Origin: Actinomycetes bacterium
Lineage (GTDB): Bacteria > Actinomycetota > Acidimicrobiia > Acidimicrobiales > Bog-793
Length of the DNA stretch: 5,722 nucleotides
Assembly: GCA_021823365.1 (NCBI GenBank)
Contig: JAKAOD010000228.1
Coordinates: 1-5,722, forward strand
Reading direction: 5' to 3'
Within the stretch, counting starts at the first letter, position 1, and every line of letters begins with the position of its first letter. The notes beneath the pieces are model-generated. The model was not told the origin of the DNA. It worked only from the letters and a program-made list of their open reading frames with translations, and did not search any database. Made by a program: the position numbers and the translations under genes. This document shows positions 1-5,260 of this stretch, piece after piece.

Positions 1-2
1 TC

Positions 3-866
3 TACCTGACCGGCTACGGCTCCGTCGCGACGATCGGCCCGTTGTTCCTGCTCCAGGTGGTCGCCGCCCTCGTCCTCGCGGCGGGTCTCGCCGCGATCTC
101 CTCCGTGCTGCTGTCCCTCGCCGGCACCCTCTTCTTCCTCGCCACCCTCGGCGGCTACGTGCTCAGCCTCGCTGTCGGGCTGTTCGGGTTCCACGAGGTC
201 CGCACGACGGCGGGCCTCGCCGCCGGTGTCGTCGAGGTTGCCGGGGCCGCGGCCCTCGTGGCGCACGGCGCGCTCCTCGCCAGTCGTCGCGATGCTGCGG
301 GTGCTGACGGCTCGGCGGCGGAGGCCGCCTGGCGTCACCTCGCGGGCAACGCGTGCCGCCTCCTCGGCCAGCGCCGCACCCCGGGCCTGTCCGCAGTGAC
401 CGTCGCCGCCGCCGGTGGGCTTGCTCTCGGGCTCGCGTTCGCCTCTGCGCCTCCGGCGTCGGCGGGCGCCCCGGCGGACGTCGTCGCGGTCGACGTCCAC
501 GGCTACGGGACGGTCCTCGGGACCACGGGTCACCGGAGCCTGTACCTCCTCTCCTCGGAGTCCCGCGGGCGGATCACCTGCACGGGAGGGTGCCTGTCGC
601 TGTGGCCGCCGCTGCTCGTCCCGGACGGCGCGCGGCCGCGGGCCGGCAAAGGGGTCGCGGGGACGCTCGGTGTCGTCCGCCTTCGAAGCGGCGCCCGCCA
701 GCTCACCTTCAACGGCTACCCGCTCTACACCTTCGTCGGAGACACGGGCGCCGCCGAGGCGGGCGGAGAGGGGATCGCATCGAACGGCGGGGTCTGGTAC
801 CTCGTCAAGGCCGGGTCGACGGCGCCGAGCGCGTCCCCCGTCCGCCACCGCCAGGCGCCGGCGTAG
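3..866 (+). CDS. Membrane protein with C-terminal COG4315/PF03640-type secreted domain (5' partial)
   Basis: The frame is open to the left edge, so the gene probably starts outside the window; a TTG at 42 is the first in-frame start codon but would cut into a hydrophobic segment. Numbering from the first visible codon, there are hydrophobic stretches at about residues 10-33, 37-60 and 65-88, then a basic linker, then a fourth at about 120-145 ending in an Ala/Pro-rich run like a signal-peptide exit. The rest (about 163-275) looks like the family called 'predicted lipoprotein with conserved Yx(FWY)xxD motif': C193-x3-C197 followed by W201-P-P, and Y242-T-F-V-G-D247 matching the motif exactly. 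The first motif copy is degenerate (LYLLSSE). The domain should lie outside the cell. Its biochemical function is not established. The gene ends 20 bases before hypC, so they are probably cotranscribed. The membrane part resembles small unnamed actinobacterial three- to four-helix proteins, from memory only. Confidence 0.8.
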   Translation, partial: YLTGYGSVATIGPLFLLQVVAALVLAAGLAAISSVLLSLAGTLFFLATLGGYVLSLAVGLFGFHEVRTTAGLAAGVVEVAGAAALVAHGALLASRRDAAGADGSAAEAAWRHLAGNACRLLGQRRTPGLSAVTVAAAGGLALGLAFASAPPASAGAPADVVAVDVHGYGTVLGTTGHRSLYLLSSESRGRITCTGGCLSLWPPLLVPDGARPRAGKGVAGTLGVVRLRSGARQLTFNGYPLYTFVGDTGAAEAGGEGIASNGGVWYLVKAGSTAPSASPVRHRQAPA

Positions 867-886
867 GCTCGGGCTCCGGTGGCGAG

Positions 887-1156
887 ATGACGCTCGACGA
901 CGCCGTGGGCGAGGCGTGCCCCGGCGCGCCGGCATGCGGTGAGGAGGTGTGCATCACCTGCTCCGACGAGGCCGTCGAGGCCCGGGTCGTCGAGCTGCGC
1001 CCGGGCGGGTTGGCCGTCGTCGAGGTCGCATCCGCACGTGCCGGCATGGAGCAAGAGCTCGTGAGCGTGACGCTCGTCGACGCCGTGGCCGGAAGCCGTG
1101 TCCTCGTGCACGCCAAGGAGGCGATCGCGCTCCTCGACCAACCGCAAGAACGCTGA
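887..1156 (+). CDS. hypC: HypC/HybG/HupF-family [NiFe]-hydrogenase maturation chaperone
   Basis: A protein of 89 residues from the ATG at 887. HypC binds HypD, carries the Fe(CN)2CO unit and hands it to the hydrogenase large-subunit precursor. Family features are C22-I-T-C25 followed by SDEAVEARVVEL, a small beta-barrel-like middle (EELVSVTLVDA) and the typical end VLVHAKEAIALLD. In the classic family the essential cysteine directly follows the initiator Met. Here it does so only if translation starts at the GTG at 947, giving a 69-residue protein starting M-C-I-T-C; the purine run GGTGAGGAG then abuts the start with no spacer, which is poor for initiation. From the ATG at 887 there is a 20-residue extension holding two more cysteines (C11, C17), and the upstream GGTGG is only a weak ribosome binding site. 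The start is therefore uncertain. The gene overlaps the proposed hypF start. Confidence 0.85.
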   Translation: MTLDDAVGEACPGAPACGEEVCITCSDEAVEARVVELRPGGLAVVEVASARAGMEQELVSVTLVDAVAGSRVLVHAKEAIALLDQPQER

Positions 1157-3513
1157 GCGGCGTACGCGCCCTCCGCTGGCGGATCCGCGTCGAGGGGATC
1201 GTCCAAGGCGTTGGCTTCCGTCCCTTTGCCCACGCCCTCGCCACGCGCCTCGGGCTTGCCGGGTTCGTCGGCAACGACGTCGCGGGGGTCATCATCGAGG
1301 CCGAGGGCCCCCCGGTACTGCTCGCGCAGTTCGTCTCGGCGCTCGAGACCGCCGCGCCGCCCCTCGCGGTCGTTGAGCGCGTCCGGGCGGAGGCGGTCCC
1401 GACGCGCGGCGGGTCGGGATTCTCCATCGTGCCGAGCCAGTCCTCGGCGCCGGCTGCAGCGCTCGTCGCGCCGGACACAGCGACCTGCGTCGACTGCCTG
1501 CAGGAGCTGTTCGACCCGGCCGACCGCAGGTATCGATACCCCTTCGTCAACTGCACGAGCTGCGGCCCCCGCTTCACCATCGTCGCCCGGGTGCCCTACG
1601 ACCGGGTGAACACGTCGATGGCCCCGTTCGCCATGTGCGCCGATTGCGCCCAGGAGTACGCCGACCCGGGGAACCGCCGGCACCACGCCGAGCCGACTTG
1701 TTGCCCCGCCTGCGGGCCGACCCTGCGGCTGCTCGACGCCGACGGGGATCCGCTCGACGCCGACGGGGATCCGCTCGCCGCCGACCGCCACGCGCTCGGC
1801 CGCGACACGGTCAGCGCCGCCGCGGGCATGATCGGTGACGGGGCGATCCTCGCGGTAAAGGGGCTCGGCGGCTACCACCTCGCGGCTGACGCGACGAACG
1901 AGGCGGCGGTCGCCGCGCTCCGGGCGCGCAAGCGCCGGGAGGACCGACCCTTCGCCGTGATGGTCGCCGACCTCGAGACAGCCCGGTCGCTTTGCACGGT
2001 CTGGCCGGACGAGGAGGTGCTGCTCACCAGTCCGCGCCGTCCAATCGTGCTCCTCGAGCGGCGGTGCGCCAGCTCGGTCGCGCCGTCGGTCGCGCCGTCG
2101 GTCGCGCCGGGCAACCGTCGTCTCGGGTTGATGCTTCCCTACACGCCGCTGCACCATCTGCTGGCGAGGGAGATCGGACGGCCGTTCGTCCTCACGAGCG
2201 GGAACCTCTCCGACGAGCCGATCGTGTATCGGGACGACGACGCCAAGGCGCGCCTCGTAGGGGTCGCCGATGCATTCGTCGTCCACGACCGGGCGATCCT
2301 TGTCCGCGCCGACGACTCCGTCACCCAGTCGTTCCGGGGAAGGGAGCTGATCCTCCGCCGCTCCCGGGGCCACGCGCCGGCGCCGCTGCCGCTCGGTCTT
2401 CCCCCGGCGCGGACCGTCCTCGGCTGCGGCGCCGAGCTGAAGCACACCTTCTGCGTGACAAGGGGCCGCCACGCCTTCCTCTCCCAGCACATCGGCGACC
2501 TCGAGAGCTACGAGACGCTGCGGTCCTTCACCGAGGGAGTCGAGCACCTCTGCGGCCTCCTCGAGGTGCGGCCGGCCCTCGTCGCCCACGACCTCCATCC
2601 GGAGTACCTCTCGACGAAGTACGCGCTGTCGCTCGAGGGCGTCGAGACCCTCGGCGTCCAGCACCACCACGCACACGTCGCGTCCTGCCTCGCCGACAAC
2701 GGCGAGCGCGGGCCGGTGATCGGCGTCGCCTTCGACGGCGTCGGGTACGGCTCCGACGGGACGCTCTGGGGCGGGGAGCTGCTCGTCGCCGATCTCACCA
2801 CCTTCGAGCGCGCCGGGCACCTCGAGACGGTCGCGCTGCCCGGCAGCGCGAGCGCGATCAAGGAGCCGTGGCGGATGGCGGCGGCGTGGCTCGACGCCGC
2901 GCTCGACGGGGAGGTGCCAGAAGACCTTGCCGTTGTCCGGCGCAACTCGCCGCGCTGGGCCGACGTCGTCGCCATCGCCCGCTCGAGAGTCGGCTCACCC
3001 ACGACCTCGAGCGCCGGCCGCCTTTTCGACGCCGTCGCCGCGATCGTCGGGGTGCGGGACGCCGTCAACTACGAAGGGCAGGCGGCCGTCGAGCTCGAGC
3101 AGCTTGCCGATGCGAGCACCCCCGAGGCCTACCCGGTCGCCGTCGGGACCGTCGCCGAGGTGGGTCAGGCGGCATCGGTGGTCCTTGCCGCAGGCCAGCT
3201 CGTGCGTGCCGTCGTCGAGGACCTCCGCCGTGGCACGGGCGCGCCCGTCGTATCGGCACGCTTCCACAACGGCCTGGCCGGCGCCGTCGTCGCGGCGTGC
3301 GCGGCGCTGAGGGAGCGCACCGGTCTCTCGGACGTCGCCCTCTCAGGAGGCGTCTTCCAAAACCGGCTCCTTCTCGGCCGAGCCGTCACCGGGCTCGAGT
3401 CCTCGGGGTTCCGGGTCCTCGTCCACTCGCGCGTCCCTCCCAACGATGGCGGCATCAGCCTCGGCCAGGTGGCGGTCGCGGTCGCCCGGGACCCGGCAGC
3501 CCGAGGCTCCTGA
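1153..3513 (+). CDS. hypF: Carbamoyltransferase HypF, [NiFe]-hydrogenase maturation
   Basis: HypF uses carbamoyl phosphate and ATP to transfer a carbamoyl group to the C-terminal cysteine of HypE, the source of the cyanide ligands of the [NiFe] centre. All family domains are present in order, 786 residues from the proposed start. The acylphosphatase domain is at about 8-90, with GIVQGVGFR at 15-23 and Asn41. Two zinc fingers follow, C112-x2-C115-x18-C134-x2-C137 and C162-x2-C165-x18-C184-x2-C187. The YrdC-like domain spans about 215-405 (KGLGGYHLAAD from 236, SGNLSDEPI from 349). The Kae1-like carbamoyltransferase domain runs from about 420 to the end, with HHHAH at 504-508, FDGVGYG from 527, GGVFQN and N764-D-G-G. 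The start is a CTG whose last two bases lie in the hypC TGA. The only upstream in-frame standard start, GTG 949, would add 68 Arg-rich residues read through hypC; the first one downstream, GTG 1429, would remove the acylphosphatase domain. Two tandem repeats lie inside the gene. Confidence 0.93.
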   Translation: MSGVRALRWRIRVEGIVQGVGFRPFAHALATRLGLAGFVGNDVAGVIIEAEGPPVLLAQFVSALETAAPPLAVVERVRAEAVPTRGGSGFSIVPSQSSAPAAALVAPDTATCVDCLQELFDPADRRYRYPFVNCTSCGPRFTIVARVPYDRVNTSMAPFAMCADCAQEYADPGNRRHHAEPTCCPACGPTLRLLDADGDPLDADGDPLAADRHALGRDTVSAAAGMIGDGAILAVKGLGGYHLAADATNEAAVAALRARKRREDRPFAVMVADLETARSLCTVWPDEEVLLTSPRRPIVLLERRCASSVAPSVAPSVAPGNRRLGLMLPYTPLHHLLAREIGRPFVLTSGNLSDEPIVYRDDDAKARLVGVADAFVVHDRAILVRADDSVTQSFRGRELILRRSRGHAPAPLPLGLPPARTVLGCGAELKHTFCVTRGRHAFLSQHIGDLESYETLRSFTEGVEHLCGLLEVRPALVAHDLHPEYLSTKYALSLEGVETLGVQHHHAHVASCLADNGERGPVIGVAFDGVGYGSDGTLWGGELLVADLTTFERAGHLETVALPGSASAIKEPWRMAAAWLDAALDGEVPEDLAVVRRNSPRWADVVAIARSRVGSPTTSSAGRLFDAVAAIVGVRDAVNYEGQAAVELEQLADASTPEAYPVAVGTVAEVGQAASVVLAAGQLVRAVVEDLRRGTGAPVVSARFHNGLAGAVVAACAALRERTGLSDVALSGGVFQNRLLLGRAVTGLESSGFRVLVHSRVPPNDGGISLGQVAVAVARDPAARGS
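1732..1776 (+). repeat. 21-base tandem duplication inside hypF
   Basis: Two identical 21-base units (1732-1752 and 1753-1773) followed by the first three bases of a third. They encode LDADGDP twice. The repeat sits between the second zinc finger and the YrdC-like domain of HypF, a linker region, and keeps the frame. Identity at synonymous positions points to a recent duplication rather than conserved protein repeats. Confidence 0.9.
2074..2109 (+). repeat. 12-base tandem triplication inside hypF
   Basis: Three identical 12-base units (TCGGTCGCGCCG) encode SVAP three times in the YrdC-like part of HypF, between the PIVLLERR segment and the GLMLPYTPLHHLL segment. The insertion keeps the frame and probably forms a flexible surface loop (inference). 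Confidence 0.9.
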
Positions 3514-3527
3514 CCGGCGGGGCCCGC

Positions 3528-3546
3528 CCGCTCCTCAGGGGAGCGG
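3528..3546 (+). terminator. GC-rich hairpin after hypF, probable terminator
   Basis: CCGCTCC and GGAGCGG form a perfect 7-base-pair stem with a five-base loop (TCAGG), 14 bases past the hypF stop. No T-run follows, as is common for actinobacterial terminators. A smaller GGCG/CGCC hairpin (about 3516-3528) sits just before it. Confidence 0.55.
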
Positions 3547-3787
3547 CCGTCCGCCCTCCCGCTCTGCAAGCGCCGCCCTCCTATCGAGCGGGACGTGCGC
3601 GATGTGGGCGGTCGTGGAGTTGGAGGAGGTCTGCGGCGTGCCCGCGGCGTAGCCGACTCGAGGTCGCCCACCTTCTCCTCGCCAGCGCGTTCCGAGCCCG
3701 ACGCCTGTCGCCGGTGCGAGCGGACGTCGGTCTCCAGGTCCCCCGGACCCGCCGGCGGCAGCTCCCACTCGGCGTCGATCGCCGCAA

Positions 3788-3802
3788 CCGCGCGACGCGC
3801 GG
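3788..3802. repeat. 15-base GC palindrome
   Basis: CCGCGCG and CGCGCGG are perfect inverted arms around a single central A. It lies mid-spacer, about 275 bases from the hypF stop. It could be a protein-binding site or simply a product of GC-rich sequence; as RNA it would fold into a five-base-pair stem with a five-base loop. Confidence 0.5.
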
Positions 3803-3987
3803 AAGGGAGGACGCGCCGCTTCGCGGCACGGCTCTGTCGCAGGAGGGGCCGCGCACCCTCCCCGCTGCCGCGCGGAGGCAAAGTCTCCCGGGGTGCAGTG
3901 GTGCGGCGCATCGTCCCCCTATCGGTGCTGGTTGCCAGCGGTTGCGACCTGTCCGCAAGGCTCCCTTGGGTGGGGAGCGTCCCAGCA

Positions 3988-4009
3988 GGGGCGAGAGCGC
4001 TAACGCCCC
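3988..4009 (-). terminator. Second hairpin downstream of whiB
   Basis: GGGGCG (3988-3993) and CGCCCC (4004-4009) form a six-base-pair stem with a ten-base loop, just beyond the first whiB hairpin. The pair may act as a tandem terminator for leftward transcription. There is no T-run on either strand. Confidence 0.35.
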
Positions 4010-4014
4010 GCGAG

Positions 4015-4035
4015 GCACCCGAGATCTGCGGGTGC
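4015..4035 (-). terminator. GC-rich hairpin after whiB, probable terminator
   Basis: GCACCCG and CGGGTGC form a perfect seven-base-pair stem with a seven-base loop, eight bases past the whiB stop in its own direction. The position and strength fit a terminator for the leftward transcript; no T-run follows. Confidence 0.55.
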
Positions 4036-4043
4036 GGCGAGGC

Positions 4044-4343
4044 TCAGCGGATCCTCGCCACGACGCAGCGCCGGGGCGCGCTGTGGGCGTCGGTGACCAC
4101 CGCCGACCGCGCGGCGGATCGCATCCTGCGCCGCTCCCGCTCGGTGGTCCCGCCCCAGATGCCCTTCAGCTCCGGCTCGGCGAGCGCCTCGGCGAGGCAC
4201 TGCTCGCGAACCGGGCAGGTCCTGCAGTAGGCCAGCCCGAGCAGGGGAAGCTCTTGACGCTCTGGGAAGAAGAGCCGCGGGTCAACGCCGCGGCAGCGCG
4301 CCCGCTCGGCCCACGGGAGCGTGTTCGGATCCTCGATGGCCAT
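4044..4343 (-). CDS. WhiB-family [4Fe-4S] transcriptional regulator
   Basis: A protein of 99 residues. WhiB-like proteins bind a [4Fe-4S] cluster that reacts with oxygen or nitric oxide and usually act with sigma factor region 4 to control transcription. The four cluster cysteines are C17-x22-C40-x2-C43-x5-C49, preceded by W11-A and the FFP motif at 25-27. The WhiB turn G61-I-W-G-G65 (usually GVWGG) is followed by TTERERRRMR, then a basic tail holding an extra cysteine (C93). Length and order match the family. The ATG is supported by GGAGG six bases upstream. Which subfamily (WhiB1 to WhiB7) cannot be told: there is no AT-hook-like tail of WhiB7 and no long N-terminal extension. The gene is convergent with hypC-hypF, and a direct role in hydrogenase control is speculation. 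Confidence 0.93.
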   Translation of the reverse strand: MAIEDPNTLPWAERARCRGVDPRLFFPERQELPLLGLAYCRTCPVREQCLAEALAEPELKGIWGGTTERERRRMRSAARSAVVTDAHSAPRRCVVARIR

Positions 4344-4555
4344 GGGGCACCTCCGAAAGCCGCTTCACATGACATGGCAAGTGTGGCAAGCGGACCTTGT
4401 GGGCCTCTGGGTTTGCATTGGGAAGTACCTGTGAAACGGTCAGCCTTCGACTTCGAAGAACGATCCGAGATGCTGAACGCCCGTCTCCATTGGTGTCACG
4501 GCAGTCCGGGGCCCCTCGCTCCGCCAGCGACGGGCGCTTGCGGGCTGTTGGTGGC
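4344..4555 (-). promoter_or_regulatory. Upstream region of whiB with short repeats
   Basis: About 212 bases between the hydrolase stop and whiB, noticeably less GC-rich than the genes in the part nearest whiB. On the plus strand TGGCAAG occurs twice with a nine-base period (4375-4381 and 4384-4390), overlapping a CATG-A-CATG inverted repeat (4368-4376). Further out is a tandem CTTCGA pair (4445-4456) containing the palindrome CTTCGAAG (4451-4458). Such elements are plausible operator or promoter parts, but no clear -35/-10 pair with good spacing could be assigned. Confidence 0.35.
4350..4354 (-). promoter_or_regulatory. Ribosome binding site of whiB
   Basis: On the minus strand GGAGG, within GGAGGTG, lies six bases before the ATG at 4343. 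It is the strongest Shine-Dalgarno sequence among the genes in this window and fixes the whiB start. Confidence 0.75.
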
Positions 4556-5146
4556 TCAGCCCAACTGCGAGGTGAGGAACTGTGCCACGGTGGCGTCGAG
4601 CGACGCCCGCGAGGGCACCTCGCCCGGGGTGTGCAGACCGTGCTGGCCGCCTCTTGCAAGGATGAGGTGCACCTGGACCCTCGCGGCGGCGAGACGGGCG
4701 ACGAAGGCCCCCGACTCCGCCAGCGGGACGACGTTGTCGGCTGTCCCTTGCAAGATGAGTGTCGGCAGGTCCCCGGGGGTGACGTGGTCGAGTGGGCTCG
4801 CCAGCTGAGCGCCGGCGCTGCTGCCGAGGACGGCGATCCGGTTCGGGTCAGTGCCGCGCGCCGCGGCGTGCGCCCGCAACGAGCGCATCGCGCACGAGAC
4901 GTCCTCCATCTGGTCGGGCCAGCGACAACGGGGCGCGAGCTGGTATGAGATCGACAGGGCCTGGCCGTCGACGACGCAGCAGGTCATCGACTGGATCTCG
5001 ACGGCTGGGCGGCTCGCCGAGGCGGCCGCGCGGCTCGCCGAGGCGGCCGGCGTGAGGAAGACCGAGTACGGCGACACGGTGAACGCAAGCCCCGTGGCGA
5101 TGACCACGGCGCGGGCGTGTCGCGCCCAGCGCCCAGCAGGGGCCAT
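4556..5146 (-). CDS. Secreted alpha/beta hydrolase (COG0657/BD-FAE-like), internally shortened
   Basis: A protein of 196 residues with a likely signal peptide: basic start, hydrophobic stretch at about 13-34, then an Ala/Ser-rich stretch. The rest reads as pieces of the esterase/lipase family. TCCVVDGQAL (55-64) matches the start of the domain, SYQLAPRCRWPDQMEDV (67-83) follows the oxyanion-loop region in normal members, and GSSAG (108-112) holds the nucleophile Ser110. TPGDLPTLILQGTADNVVP gives the acid Asp137, and GGQHGL gives His169. The catalytic triad is intact. However, DGQAL runs straight into SISYQLAP, so the HGGGW oxyanion hole with its surrounding strands is missing. AGAQLAS also runs almost straight into HVTPGD, so the segment of several tens of residues usual there is missing. 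Family members are about 270-300 residues. It is either a decayed gene kept in frame or an unusual minimal protein; substrate unknown. The ATG is the first start after an in-frame stop at 5171-5173 and has no properly spaced ribosome binding site. Confidence 0.75.
   Translation of the reverse strand: MAPAGRWARHARAVVIATGLAFTVSPYSVFLTPAASASRAAASASRPAVEIQSMTCCVVDGQALSISYQLAPRCRWPDQMEDVSCAMRSLRAHAAARGTDPNRIAVLGSSAGAQLASPLDHVTPGDLPTLILQGTADNVVPLAESGAFVARLAAARVQVHLILARGGQHGLHTPGEVPSRASLDATVAQFLTSQLG
5010..5049 (-). repeat. 21-base-period tandem repeat in the hydrolase leader
   Basis: A 19-base sequence (CGGCTCGCCGAGGCGGCCG on the plus strand) occurs at 5010-5028 and 5031-5049, period 21 bases. On the minus strand it encodes a repeated Ala-Ala-Ser-Ala-Ser-Arg-type heptad just after the hydrophobic core of the signal peptide. 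The frame is preserved. Confidence 0.85.
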
Positions 5147-5153
5147 ACCCCTG

Positions 5154-5185
5154 ACGGTACCGGGCGCTCGTCAGGACGCTGTCAG
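5154..5185 (-). promoter_or_regulatory. Possible promoter of a leaderless hydrolase transcript
   Basis: On the minus strand TACCGT (5159-5154) fits the TANNNT -10 pattern and ends seven bases before the ATG at 5146. That spacing suits leaderless mRNAs, which are common in Actinomycetota, and would explain the poor ribosome binding site. CTGACA (5185-5180) resembles a -35 box, but its 20-base spacing is too long, so the assignment is weak. Confidence 0.25.
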
Positions 5186-5206
5186 GCACCTACCGCCCCG
5201 GTCCGC

Positions 5207-5222
5207 CGCCGGCCAGCCGGCG
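5207..5222 (-). terminator. Inverted repeat after the arylsulfotransferase-like gene
   Basis: CGCCGGC and GCCGGCG are perfect seven-base arms two bases apart. As RNA they would form a five-base-pair stem with a six-base loop. The repeat begins 38 bases past the stop of the leftward gene at 5261. It could be a terminator, but there is no T-run. Confidence 0.3.
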
Positions 5223-5260
5223 CCGACCGATCTCCGATCCGGGCGCGCTTCGTGCGACCG

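Larger units (their letters stand above)
3514..4043. other. Convergent spacer without a convincing gene
   Basis: These 530 bases lie between hypF (plus) and whiB (minus). Open frames exist on both strands, but their translations are dominated by Arg, Pro, Ser and Ala, which is what random high-GC DNA gives, and no family was recognised. A minus-strand frame with its stop at 3535 reads slightly more like protein near its end, but it overlaps the terminator hairpin and shows no domain. Contents seen: the hypF terminator hairpin; a 15-base palindrome at 3788-3802; small hairpins at 3815-3827, 3942-3958 and 3961-3977; and the paired hairpins near whiB. A decayed gene remnant or a small RNA cannot be excluded. 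Confidence 0.6.

Noticed and set aside
949..1152. GTG at 949 as the hypF start, adding 68 residues
   Set aside because: The extra residues are Arg-rich and are hypC read in another frame. HypF proteins normally begin just before the acylphosphatase motif.
805..2820. Long minus-strand open frame (671 codons) antisense to hypC and hypF
   Set aside because: Its translation is rich in Arg, Gly, Ala and charged residues with no recognisable domain, and the opposite strand carries an unmistakable HypF. It is a high-GC shadow frame.
3602..3652. Short plus-strand peptide frame starting MWAVVELEEV
   Set aside because: Only 16 codons, no ribosome binding site and no recognised family; too little to call a gene.
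3900..4043. Possible tRNA or riboswitch in the structured end of the spacer
   Set aside because: Hairpins are present, but no cloverleaf with T-loop or anticodon arm and no known riboswitch core was found.
3595..4230. Plus-strand open frame of 211 codons covering the spacer
   Set aside because: It runs into whiB on the opposite strand, is rich in Arg, Ser and Pro, and shows no family motif.
4430..4445. CRP-like half site TGTGA followed by TCAG upstream of whiB
   Set aside because: The second half has the wrong spacing and poor match to the TGTGA-N6-TCACA consensus.
1992..4808. Long plus-strand open frame (938 codons) running from hypF across the spacer and over whiB
   Set aside because: It is out of frame with hypF, antisense to whiB and the hydrolase, and has an Arg/Pro/Ala composition typical of a shadow frame.
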